Assembly: GCA_948794795.1 (NCBI GenBank)
Contig: CAQGLR010000047.1
Coordinates: 1 to 29,569 of the forward strand
Length of the DNA: 29,569 bases
Direction of reading: 5' to 3'
Source of the DNA: an uncultured Lachnospiraceae bacterium
GTDB lineage: Bacteria; Bacillota; Clostridia; Lachnospirales; Lachnospiraceae
This document shows, piece by piece, positions 15,361 through 23,358 of the stretch. Position 1 is the first letter of the stretch. Every line of letters begins with the position of its first letter. The position numbers and the translations under genes are program-made. The notes below the pieces were generated by a model. That model was not told the origin of the DNA. It saw only the letters and a program-made list of their open reading frames with translations, and made no database searches.

Positions 15361-16716
15361 ATGATGGCACAAGTTTTAGCCGTAATTATTTTTGTCGCAA
15401 TGTTTGTATTAATTGTGTCAGAAAAACTTGAAAGACATATTATTACATTAGGCTGTGGCCTGCTAACCTTATTATTAGTATTTGGCCTGGCAATGCATAG
15501 TATGTCTGCAGTTATCGAAACTTTAAACCTGCATAGTATAATAACACCATCTTTCTGGTATGCTTCTGGAAGTGAAGGTGAGTCAACATCCGGAATTAAC
15601 TGGGCAACCATCATATTTATATTTGGAATGATGGTTATGGTAGAAGGAATGGCAAAGGCTGGCTTTTTCCGCTGGTTATGTATGAAACTTGCTAAGATGG
15701 TAAACTATAAACCTATTCCTTTATTTATTACATTTATGATAATGTCTTCCCTGCTTGCAATGTTTATTGATAGTATTACCGTTATACTATTCCTTGCAGC
15801 AGTTACTATAGAATTGGCAAAACTTCTTAAATTCAACCCTGTTCCCATGATTTTATCAGAGATTTTCTGTGCAAACCTGGGAGGTTCAGCTACAATGTGC
15901 GGAGACCCTCCAAACATTATTATAGGTACATCTTTTGAATATTCCTTTGCTGACTTTTTAACCAATACTGGTGTTATTGCAGCAATAAGCCTTATATTTG
16001 TAATTATTTATTTCTATTTAGTATATGGAAAACAGATAGCAGCTGATAGTTCAAAAGATATTGATTTTTCAACTATACCAGAACCAAAAGATGCGATAAC
16101 TAATAAAAAAGACTTTATAATCAGCAGCATTATCTTTGGATGTGCAGTTGTATTACTTGTAACACATGCACAGACTGGTCTTACTGTAGCTTTTATCGGT
16201 ACAGTTGTTGCTATTGTCACTCTTGTCACTTCTGGTAAAAGTGCATTAGAGCTTTTGAAAAAAGTTGATTTTAAAACTCTTTTATTCTTTATCGGGCTGT
16301 TTGCGGTTGTTGGTGGTCTGGAACAAACAGGTATACTTGAAAAAATAGCTGCCTTTATTGGTGATATCAGTGGTGGCAATTTAAAACTTATGGTAGCAAT
16401 TATTATCTGGATATCAGCAATAGCAAGTGCATTTGTTGACAATATTCCTTTTGCTGCTACAATGATACCAATTGTACGAAGCCTTGCAGCAACACAGGGA
16501 GTTGACCTTGAAACACTGGCATGGGCCCTGTCAATGGGTACAGATATAGGGGGAAGTGCAACACCAATCGGAGCTTCTGCAAACGTAGTTGGAACATCCG
16601 TAGCTGCTAAAAATGGTTATATTATCGGCTGGGGCAAATATTGCAAATCAGCAGCACCTGCAACTATCATAGTAATAACAATATCTATGATTATTATATT
16701 TATAAGATATTGCTAA
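15361..16716 (+). CDS. SLC13/ArsB-NhaD superfamily permease
   Basis: Polytopic membrane transporter, 451 residues, about eleven or twelve helices. The two inverted halves each carry a GGSAT motif: NLGGSATMCGDPPNIIIGT in the first and DIGGSATPIGASANVVGTS in the second, as in ion-coupled dicarboxylate, arsenite or Na+/H+ carriers of this superfamily. VDNIPFAATMIPI is another family hallmark. The substrate cannot be assigned. I chose the ATG at 15361, eight bases behind AAAGGGG; an ATG at 15343 would lie upstream of that site. The kinase-like gene follows after 15 bases. Confidence 0.9.
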   Translation: MMAQVLAVIIFVAMFVLIVSEKLERHIITLGCGLLTLLLVFGLAMHSMSAVIETLNLHSIITPSFWYASGSEGESTSGINWATIIFIFGMMVMVEGMAKAGFFRWLCMKLAKMVNYKPIPLFITFMIMSSLLAMFIDSITVILFLAAVTIELAKLLKFNPVPMILSEIFCANLGGSATMCGDPPNIIIGTSFEYSFADFLTNTGVIAAISLIFVIIYFYLVYGKQIAADSSKDIDFSTIPEPKDAITNKKDFIISSIIFGCAVVLLVTHAQTGLTVAFIGTVVAIVTLVTSGKSALELLKKVDFKTLLFFIGLFAVVGGLEQTGILEKIAAFIGDISGGNLKLMVAIIIWISAIASAFVDNIPFAATMIPIVRSLAATQGVDLETLAWALSMGTDIGGSATPIGASANVVGTSVAAKNGYIIGWGKYCKSAAPATIIVITISMIIIFIRYC

Positions 16717-16731
16717 ATAAGGAGGATTTTA

Positions 16732-17331
16732 ATGGATAAACAGGTAATTATAGCAATAGGGCGTGAGTACGGCAGTGCCGGGCATGAAATTGCAGAAAAA
16801 GTTGCAAAAGACCTTGGTTTTAAATTATATGACAGAAATATGCTGGATGATATTGCCAAAGATAAAGATATCCATGTAGAATACCTGGAGAAATATGAAG
16901 AAAAACCCAGAAGAATTTTTAGTTCCAGAAAAGTTGGTGCATATACCAATTCTATTGAAGAAATAATTGCAGAAATGCAGTTTGACTACTTAAGGGAAAA
17001 GGCAGATTCAGGTGAATCTTTTGTTATCGTAGGACGTTGCGCAGAAAGTGTATTAAAAGACAAAGAAGGATTAATCTCTATCTTTATACTTGGTAATTCT
17101 GATGTTAAAATTAAACGTATAATGGATAAATACCACTTAAATGAAGCAGATGCAATAGCTAAAATTAAAAGGCATGACAAACACAGAAGACAGTACCACA
17201 ACCGTCATTCAGCTGGCAAATGGGGCGATTCCAGGTTATATGATTTATGTATTAACAGCAGTAAACTAGGTCCAGACAAAACTGCTATAATAATTAAAGA
17301 TTTTATCAAAGAAAGAATAAATGCAATGTAA
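16732..17331 (+). CDS. Cytidylate kinase-like protein
   Basis: 199-residue P-loop protein of the cytidylate-kinase-like family. The N-terminal VIIAIGREYGSAGHEIAEKV is the family's modified P-loop, followed by KLYDRNMLDDIA; FVIVGRCAESVL, the LID-like KHRRQYHNRHSAGKWGD and a C-terminal YDLCINSS are typical. A separate true Cmk is usually present in such genomes, so this paralog may phosphorylate something else or act as a regulator (inference). AAGGAGG precedes the ATG by six bases. It is co-transcribed with the permease and ends at a strong terminator. Confidence 0.88.
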   Translation: MDKQVIIAIGREYGSAGHEIAEKVAKDLGFKLYDRNMLDDIAKDKDIHVEYLEKYEEKPRRIFSSRKVGAYTNSIEEIIAEMQFDYLREKADSGESFVIVGRCAESVLKDKEGLISIFILGNSDVKIKRIMDKYHLNEADAIAKIKRHDKHRRQYHNRHSAGKWGDSRLYDLCINSSKLGPDKTAIIIKDFIKERINAM

Positions 17332-17360
17332 ACCATTTAACAAACAAAAAGTAATGGCAA

Positions 17361-17390
17361 AAAGTGAACGCCCAGGCGTTCACTTTTTTA
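17361..17390. terminator. Strong bidirectional intrinsic terminator
   Basis: AAAGTGAACGCC (17361-17372) pairs with GGCGTTCACTTT (17375-17386), with a T-run on the plus strand and CTTTTT on the minus strand. It closes the permease-kinase operon and, from the other side, the small gene at 17423. Confidence 0.92.
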
Positions 17391-17422
17391 TATAAAAATA
17401 ATATAAAATATCCCCTGCCAGA

Positions 17423-17593
17423 TTACATACCATGTCCATCCAGTTGTATAATACTTGCTCCCACAGACACTTCTTGTAAAATTATCTTCTCCTTTATAAA
17501 TCCTATAATACAACCATTCTCAATAATTACTGCCTGGCCTTCATGTTCAAGTTTACTGATACAATCCCCAACTGTTAAGATATTGTAATCCAT
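17423..17593 (-). CDS. Small protein of 56 residues, unrecognised
   Basis: ATG at 17593 with AAGGAGG five bases upstream, an open frame of 56 codons, a TAA at 17425-17423, and a terminator about 35 bases downstream: the layout of a real gene. The protein begins MDYNILTVGDCISKLEHEG and ends IIQLDGHGM, with two cysteines, an acidic-amphipathic N-terminus and a hydrophobic beta-like middle around AVIIENGCIIGFI. No membrane helix or signal peptide is evident. It lies 59 bases behind tatD on the same strand and could be co-transcribed. I do not recognise a family. Confidence 0.7.
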   Translation of the reverse strand: MDYNILTVGDCISKLEHEGQAVIIENGCIIGFIKEKIILQEVSVGASIIQLDGHGM

Positions 17594-17652
17594 TTTTTCC
17601 TCCTTTTATTGTATATCTGCCCTAAGCTAAGGGTTTCTTTATAATTGTATAC

Positions 17653-18420
17653 TTATAACAGCCTGTACAATCTTTTTGCATTTCTTTCTGTTACATCTAT
17701 AACCTCTTGTTGTGGCACTCCCTTAAGCTCTGCAACCCTTTCTACAATATATTTAAGATAAATGGAACAGTTTCTTTTCCCACGGTAAGGTTCTGGTGCA
17801 AGATATGGTGAATCTGTTTCAAGGACAATACTGTCCAGAGGTGCTTTACATACTACATCTGTAAGCTTCCTGTTATTCTTAAATGTCACCACTCCTCCTA
17901 TTCCAAGGTAAAATCCCATATCAATATATTTTTTTGCTATTTCAAAACTATAAGAAAAACAATGGATTACCCCTCCTGTTTCTCCTGCATTATAATCCTT
18001 TATTATATTTAATGTATCTTCAGCAGCATCCCTGCTATGTATAATCACAGGAAGACCTGTATCCTTTGCAATTTCCAGCTGCCGTATAAACCATTTCTTC
18101 TGTACAGGGCGCTCTGGCTGTCCATAATAATAATCAAGTCCTATTTCACCTATTGCAACTACTTTTTCTTTAGAAGCCTGTGCCTCCAGCCATTCCATAT
18201 GGCTCTCATCTATACCAGCTGTTTCCTGTGGATGTATTCCTGCTGCTGCATATACAAAACTATATTTTCCAGACAACTCTATTGCATTATCAGAAGACTT
18301 TACGTCTGCCCCTGTTTCAACAATTCCCCCAACTCCGTTTTCTTCCATAGACATAAGCAATTCATGCCTGTCATTGTCAAATCTGCTATCACTATAATGT
18401 GCATGTGTATCAAATATCAT
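17653..18420 (-). CDS. TatD-family metal-dependent hydrolase (DNase)
   Basis: TIM-barrel hydrolase, 255 residues, of the TatD/YcfH/YjjV type. All metal ligands are visible: DTHAH with His6 and His8, GEIGLDYY with Glu92, IIHSRDA with His128, GVIHCFS with His153 and LETDSPYLAP with Asp203. Members are 3'-to-5' DNases or act in tRNA and D-aminoacyl metabolism; the precise member cannot be told. The start ATG has AGAGGA five bases upstream. Its usual neighbour metG is not within the window. Confidence 0.95.
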   Translation of the reverse strand: MIFDTHAHYSDSRFDNDRHELLMSMEENGVGGIVETGADVKSSDNAIELSGKYSFVYAAAGIHPQETAGIDESHMEWLEAQASKEKVVAIGEIGLDYYYGQPERPVQKKWFIRQLEIAKDTGLPVIIHSRDAAEDTLNIIKDYNAGETGGVIHCFSYSFEIAKKYIDMGFYLGIGGVVTFKNNRKLTDVVCKAPLDSIVLETDSPYLAPEPYRGKRNCSIYLKYIVERVAELKGVPQQEVIDVTERNAKRLYRLL

Positions 18421-18504
18421 AAATTCCTCTTTTCAAATTCCTGTTTCCTCTGCACTTTCTACTATCCACTATGCTAATATACTTGTCTTGTACAGGCTTT
18501 TAAT

Positions 18505-19809
18505 TTATTTATTTTCATCATCCTGTAAAATATTCAGGAGGATTTTTACAATAAACATCCCATCTTTTACATCAAATTCAGCTTCTCCATTATAATAAGA
18601 TACAACTTTCATAACACTATAAATACCAGTACCTTTTCCATTTCCTGGCATCCCGTTTTTTAATTTTATATCTTTAAGGCAGGTATTTCTGCACTGTACA
18701 ACAATTTTTTTTCCTTTACGCATAACTGATATATCAATTTTCTGCCCTGGCTGGCAAGATTCAATACACCCATGTATTGCATTTTCAAAAATATTGGCAA
18801 TAACAGCAACCAGGTCAATATCCTTTACTGCAATTTCACCTGCTGCCTTTACACACATTGTAACCTGTATACCCTTTTCCTTTGCCCATCTCGAATAAAC
18901 AGACAAAATACTGTTAATCGTTTCATTATTACAAATGCAATCCACTTCTGTGCTTTCAATATATTCTTTATACTGGTTTACATAGCCAAGCAATTTGTCA
19001 TTCTCACCATTCCTTATATGTTCTTCAATCAAAAGACAATGGTGGCGGGCATCATGCCTGATTCTTGCTGCCTCCTCTTCCGACTCATGCATAAGCTCTA
19101 ACTGGCGCCTTATAAGCCTTTCATTTGTTTCAAGAAGCTCTTTCTCAACCTGGTAACGCCGTTCCTTTCCTTTATGAAGATAAAGCTGGAACACCATATA
19201 CTGGATAATTCCTGACATAAAAAAAAGCAAAACTGTACGCACTATATTAAACATCGAAAATGCATGTGTACCTGGCCAGAATGCCACGATTGCAGCAATA
19301 AATATAGATAATAATACTGTAATTGCACTAAATAAATCCATTTCATCCCTAAGATAAGCAATACCCTCAAGAAAACTTTTTCTGATTTTTGTCACAATTA
19401 CAAAAATAATAACCACAGCCATTATAAAGCGTATTATAATATCTGCCCACATGCTTTCATTAAACCATATCCTGGAAGCATCAATACCACAAAATACTGT
19501 TAATGAAAGAATATAAAAAGCAAGTGCTAGTTTATATAATGACACATATAGTATTTCCCTGCTTAATGATATACAAAATATTCCTACTACAAAAATAGAT
19601 AACATGCCAGAAAACCGGATAAAATTTCCACGGTCATATAAATACCAGAAACTAAATCCAGATATAGCCAAAAGTGCAAATAAAAAATAATAACAGACTG
19701 TTCTCTTCATGGATAATCTTGGATGGTCTAATAAGAGAAAAACTGCCATCATAAGTATTGCACCAAGACCATTACGCAAAACTGCAACCCATAATGAACC
19801 TCCAAGCAT
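18505..19809 (-). CDS. Sensor histidine kinase (AgrC/GHKL type)
   Basis: 434 residues. Roughly six to seven membrane helices fill the first 210 residues without a large extracellular domain. A coiled coil (about 215-250) leads to the phospho-acceptor RIRHDARHH with His252. The ATPase has the N-box VIANIFENAIHGC (about 336-348) and a GNGKGTGIYSVMKVV G-box (about 389). This is the HPK10-like type that pairs with LytTR response regulators and often senses peptides. No autoinducing-peptide gene lies nearby. AAGGAG is nine bases upstream of the ATG. The response regulator gene lies 135 bases upstream on the same strand, an unusually long gap for such a pair. Confidence 0.92.
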   Translation of the reverse strand: MLGGSLWVAVLRNGLGAILMMAVFLLLDHPRLSMKRTVCYYFLFALLAISGFSFWYLYDRGNFIRFSGMLSIFVVGIFCISLSREILYVSLYKLALAFYILSLTVFCGIDASRIWFNESMWADIIIRFIMAVVIIFVIVTKIRKSFLEGIAYLRDEMDLFSAITVLLSIFIAAIVAFWPGTHAFSMFNIVRTVLLFFMSGIIQYMVFQLYLHKGKERRYQVEKELLETNERLIRRQLELMHESEEEAARIRHDARHHCLLIEEHIRNGENDKLLGYVNQYKEYIESTEVDCICNNETINSILSVYSRWAKEKGIQVTMCVKAAGEIAVKDIDLVAVIANIFENAIHGCIESCQPGQKIDISVMRKGKKIVVQCRNTCLKDIKLKNGMPGNGKGTGIYSVMKVVSYYNGEAEFDVKDGMFIVKILLNILQDDENK

Positions 19810-19822
19810 TCACCTGCACTCC

Positions 19823-19850
19823 TTTATATTAAGCATATGCTTTTTGTCAA
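19823..19850 (-). promoter_or_regulatory. Promoter-like boxes around a perfect palindrome
   Basis: On the minus strand TTGACA (19850-19845), 16 bases, TATAAA (19828-19823). The spacer contains the perfect palindrome AAGCATATGCTT (19831-19842). Transcription from this site would begin near 19816, leaving a leader of only about 7 bases that lacks the ribosome binding site, so the match may be fortuitous or the palindrome a repressor site. Confidence 0.3.
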
Positions 19851-19944
19851 TGTTTCTTATATAAACGTAACATAATTTGCTATTTTTACAATACCTTTAG
19901 AACGATTTGCACTTTTCAGGGTACACTTTGCATAATAAAAGGTT

Positions 19945-20673
19945 CTATTCTTCTTCACAATAATATCTAAAATACTTTTCCCTTAAAGGCTGGTATGACC
20001 CTCTTGGCAGATAAATCTTTTCCCCATTATCAAGCAGCAGTTCATGTGTATTAATACTGTCTACATGCTCTAAATTAACTATGTAACTTATCCCAGCTTT
20101 TGCAAACTCTGGATATACAGAAAGCATATCATAAATTTTTGCCATCGTCATCCGCAGCAAATGCTTAGTACCATCTTCCAGATAAATACACTGGTATTTC
20201 TTCTGTGCCTCACAAAATATAATTTCATGCAGTGCTACACGTTGTATACTATTGTCAATCCTCAATGGAAGATACTTTTTATGCTCCCTGTCCATATAAG
20301 CAAGAACATTGTCAAGAACCTGGAACAGCTCTTCTTCCAGCACTGGTTTAACAAGGTACTGGTCTGCATTTACATGGAAAGCATCCAGTGCATATTCTGT
20401 AGAAGCTGTAATAAAAATAATATGGCATCTGTTTCCCATTTTGCGTAATTCTTTTGCAACATCAATACCAAACTTCCCTGGCATATATATATCCATAAAT
20501 AATATATCTGGCATATATTCTTTCTCCTGTGTCACACGGAGAAGCTCATCTGCATCCACAAACCGCCTTACCAAAAAACCAGGTCTTGTATTTTTCTTAC
20601 AATAGGCTTCAAACATATTTTCTACTTTGTTAAGTTCAGCCACCTCATCATCACAAAGTGCAATCTGGTACAT
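19945..20673 (-). CDS. LytTR-family response regulator
   Basis: 242 residues, DNA-binding partner of the kinase gene downstream. The receiver domain (1-120) has the acidic pair at CDDE, the phospho-acceptor Asp61 in FMDIYMPG, the ITAST switch and Lys109 in LVKPV. The LytTR domain (about 135-236) carries the typical IIFCEAQKKYQCIYLEDG and KAGISYIVNLEHVDSIN motifs. GGGAGAGG lies ahead of the ATG. It is separated from the upstream spoVAF-like gene by that gene's terminator, so the pair is its own transcription unit. Confidence 0.95.
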   Translation of the reverse strand: MYQIALCDDEVAELNKVENMFEAYCKKNTRPGFLVRRFVDADELLRVTQEKEYMPDILFMDIYMPGKFGIDVAKELRKMGNRCHIIFITASTEYALDAFHVNADQYLVKPVLEEELFQVLDNVLAYMDREHKKYLPLRIDNSIQRVALHEIIFCEAQKKYQCIYLEDGTKHLLRMTMAKIYDMLSVYPEFAKAGISYIVNLEHVDSINTHELLLDNGEKIYLPRGSYQPLREKYFRYYCEEE

Positions 20674-20741
20674 ATATTATGCCTCTCCCGTTCTGTATTA
20701 TATTATAAATTTAACAGACTTTAATAACAGCGTCAACATCT

Positions 20742-20766
20742 AAAAAGGGAACGGCATACCGTTCCC
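20742..20766 (-). terminator. Intrinsic terminator of the spoVAF-like gene
   Basis: On the minus strand GGGAACGG, a four-base loop, CCGTTCCC, then TTTTT. It starts 10 bases past the stop of the germination gene and precedes the LytTR regulator. Confidence 0.9.
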
Positions 20767-20776
20767 AGCAGATTAT

Positions 20777-22198
20777 TTACTGTTGTAATTTCTCATTTGT
20801 CTTAAGGCTTACACGAAGAAACCTTTTTAAAAGCTGTATGCCGTTAAACGGCAAAAGCGGATATAAATATCCCCTGCCTGTAAATGTCTTGTTAAACAGA
20901 AGTGCACAAAGTATTACAACAGTGCCTGCCGCAAATCCCCAGACACCGAAGAAATTTGTTACAATAAGAAGCATTATCCTGCTAAATTTCAGCGCATAAC
21001 CAAGTTCCATATTACTTTGTGTATAATTGGCAACAGCTACAAATGCCATATAGAGCATTATTTCACTGTTAAACCACCCCGATTGTACTGTATAATCACC
21101 AAATACAATAGCAGCAACAACACTTAATGGTGTTGACAACATTGAAGGTGTATTAACTGATGCCATCTTAAGACCGTCAACTGCAAGTTCAAGTATTAAA
21201 AATTGTATTAACGGGTTTACATTTATATCATCTTTTATCATTATAAAATCAAACCCACGTGGTATCCATTCTGGATTTTCAATAAACATTAGAAATACAG
21301 GTGTAATAAATAACGCAAGCAGATTAGTCAGCATCCTTGTAAGCCTGAGATAAGTGCCAGTTATAGGAGGAAAATAATAGTCATTGGCATCTTCTATTAT
21401 ATCAAAAAGAGAAGTTGGTATTATCATTGCAGATGGGGAATTATCAACAAGAATAACCACACTTCCTTCTAAAAGACATGCCGCTGCAGTATCAGGTCTT
21501 TCAGTATATTTAAACTTTGGAAAAGGGTTATACCAGCGTCCTGGAAAAATCGCTTCTGCAAGGCTTTCCTGGTTCATTGTAAGAGAGTCAGCATCTATAT
21601 TCTTTATTCTGTCCATAACCTTTTCAATAACTGTCTCCTTAACCCTGCCTTTCATATAACCTATAGCTAAATCAGTACGTGAGCTTCTTCCTGCCTTCTG
21701 TGTTTCAAATACAAGGTCTTCATCCCTTATACGCCTTCTGACCAGAGCAGTATTAGGAATAAGCGATTCAACAAAACCATCCCTTGAACCTCTTAAAACT
21801 TTGTCCTTATCAGGTTCTTCAACACTTCTTGACGGGAACTGCCTGATATCAAGTGATATTATCTCATTATAGCCTTCTATCATAAAACATGTAAGCCCTG
21901 AAAGCACCGCATCTTTAAAACTTTGTTCACTGTCAACAGGCTTTGCATCAGCAAATGGTACACACTTATTCATAAAATCCTGTAAATCCTGTGGCATTCC
22001 ATTTGCGCCAGCATTATAAAAATATTCAATAATCTTTTCACATAAATCACTATTTAAAAAACCATTAATTACAAATATTACAACCCTTTTATTTCCGATT
22101 GTCAGATTTCTTTGTATTATATCAAAATTAGATTCCATATTTAAAAGTTTATTTACAGCATTGAGCCTTTCATCAATACTGCCTGTAAATATGTCCAT
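20777..22198 (-). CDS. spoVAF: SpoVAF/GerA-family spore germination protein
   Basis: Spore inner-membrane protein of the GerA family. From the chosen start it has 473 residues: a soluble N-terminal domain (1-270, with SNFDIIQRNLTIGNKRVVIF) and a C-terminal membrane domain of about five helices with PPITGTYLRLTRML, MASVNTPSMLSTPLS and ELGYALKFSR. The motifs around GDYTVQSGWFNSEIMLYM fit SpoVAF better than the germinant receptor GerAA, and no GerB or GerC partner is adjacent. It is also outside a spoVA operon. I start at the ATG at 22198, which has GAGG five bases upstream; an in-frame ATG at 22261 would add 21 residues without a ribosome binding site. A SigG-like promoter lies upstream. Confidence 0.85.
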   Translation of the reverse strand: MDIFTGSIDERLNAVNKLLNMESNFDIIQRNLTIGNKRVVIFVINGFLNSDLCEKIIEYFYNAGANGMPQDLQDFMNKCVPFADAKPVDSEQSFKDAVLSGLTCFMIEGYNEIISLDIRQFPSRSVEEPDKDKVLRGSRDGFVESLIPNTALVRRRIRDEDLVFETQKAGRSSRTDLAIGYMKGRVKETVIEKVMDRIKNIDADSLTMNQESLAEAIFPGRWYNPFPKFKYTERPDTAAACLLEGSVVILVDNSPSAMIIPTSLFDIIEDANDYYFPPITGTYLRLTRMLTNLLALFITPVFLMFIENPEWIPRGFDFIMIKDDINVNPLIQFLILELAVDGLKMASVNTPSMLSTPLSVVAAIVFGDYTVQSGWFNSEIMLYMAFVAVANYTQSNMELGYALKFSRIMLLIVTNFFGVWGFAAGTVVILCALLFNKTFTGRGYLYPLLPFNGIQLLKRFLRVSLKTNEKLQQ

Positions 22199-22289
22199 AA
22201 ATACCTCATTTCTAAATGCCCGCCCTGGATGCATATCTCTACAGTCCAGATATACTGGCATCTGGCTTGTTTAATTATCAGTACCTTTT

Positions 22290-22318
22290 AAGTATGCTCA
22301 TTTTAAAATTAGATATTC
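22290..22318 (-). promoter_or_regulatory. SigG-like promoter of the spoVAF-like gene
   Basis: On the minus strand GAATA (22318-22314), 17 bases, CATACTT (22296-22290). These match the forespore SigG pattern of a GHATR-type -35 and a CATNHTA-like -10. Forespore expression fits a germination protein. The transcript would start near 22283. Confidence 0.55.
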
Positions 22319-22403
22319 ACATTTACAGATATTAAAGGTAAAATATAAATACTAATTTTTATTTTAGCAGAAAAGGTAAAAAACAAATAAAGAAAGGATA
22401 AAA

Positions 22404-22458
22404 TACAAACATTGGATTCTTCTGTTTGTACCTCAAATATAAACATTTCTGTTTGAGG
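22404..22458 (+). promoter_or_regulatory. Tandem hairpins that bury a ribosome binding site
   Basis: TACAAAC (22404-22410) pairs with GTTTGTA (22424-22430); directly after it CCTCAAA (22431-22437) pairs with TTTGAGG (22452-22458). The GAGG of the second 3' arm is the only ribosome binding site of the gene starting at 22463. Both hairpins contain the same nonamer TTCTGTTTG. This could control translation or be a pair of operator sites. Confidence 0.5.
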
Positions 22459-22462
22459 CCTG

Positions 22463-23221
22463 GTGACAAATATGCCTGTATCACAACATAGCAAAGAATT
22501 ATTTAACACTGCATGTGAAAAAACTATACAAAAAGAACGTAAACAAAATGGAATAGGTACTCTTAAAGAAAAAACCCTCCACGCTGTCCTTAAAAACTTT
22601 TATGAACCTGATATTTCATGCCAGGAAATAAAAATTGGAAGGTTCGTTGCGGATATATTACATGAAAACCAAATTATTGAAATCCAGACCAGAAGCTTTA
22701 ACAGTATGCGTAAAAAGCTTGATAACTTTCTTGGATTATATCCTGTAACAATAGTATATCCTATTGTATATACAAAATGGCTGTACTGGATTGATGAAAC
22801 TACAGGAGAAATATCCGCAAAAAGAAAATCACCTAAACGTGGCTGCTTTTATGACGTATTTTATGAGTTATATAAGATAAAGACTTACCTCGCCAATCCC
22901 CGGCTACATATATGCCTTACTCTTGTTGATGCCGAAGAATACAGGATTCTTAACGGATGGAGCAAAGATAAGAAAAAAGGGGCAACAAGGTTTGACAGGA
23001 TACCTGTTGGGCTTGTAGATGAACTTTATATAAACAGCCTGGATGGGTACCTGCAGCTTATTCCTGACACACTGCCTGTACAGTTTGGTACAAAGGATTA
23101 CGCAAAACACACCAATACCAGCATAAAAAATGCACAGCTTGCAGTTAATATATTTAAGTACATAGGAATAATAGAACAGACTGGAAAGGATGGCAGAAGT
23201 TTTTTATACAGCAGAAAATAA
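22463..23221 (+). CDS. Unrecognised protein, possible PD-(D/E)XK-like N-domain and winged-helix C-domain
   Basis: 252 residues, soluble. The segment LKEKTLHAVLKNFYEPD, then EIKIGRFVADILHENQIIEIQT, has the order Glu, Asp, hydrophobic strand and E-x-Q seen in restriction-like nucleases. In this reading Glu43-helix, Asp67 and the EIQ triad replace the usual ExK. A positively charged middle (KRKSPKRG, SKDKKKGATRFD) follows. The end, TSIKNAQLAVNIFKYIGIIE, resembles a winged helix with a final YSRK. Function is not recognised; a DNA-binding or repair role is inference. The start is GTG five bases behind a GAGG buried in a hairpin; an ATG three codons later is the alternative. It is read divergently from the spoVAF-like gene. 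Confidence 0.7.
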   Translation: MTNMPVSQHSKELFNTACEKTIQKERKQNGIGTLKEKTLHAVLKNFYEPDISCQEIKIGRFVADILHENQIIEIQTRSFNSMRKKLDNFLGLYPVTIVYPIVYTKWLYWIDETTGEISAKRKSPKRGCFYDVFYELYKIKTYLANPRLHICLTLVDAEEYRILNGWSKDKKKGATRFDRIPVGLVDELYINSLDGYLQLIPDTLPVQFGTKDYAKHTNTSIKNAQLAVNIFKYIGIIEQTGKDGRSFLYSRK

Positions 23222-23358
23222 ACCTCTTATTTGCCAAAACCTCCCTCTTACAGTAAATGCCTTTACATATCTTCTATATTTCTTTATACTTCTCTTATCA
23301 AACCAATACAGCACTACTATACAGATTACTTTGTTGCAGTTCCTTATGGAGGGAGGAT

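Noticed and set aside
19945..20673. Complete agr-type quorum-sensing locus
   Set aside because: The kinase and LytTR regulator are of the right type, but no AgrB protease or signal-peptide gene lies on either side.
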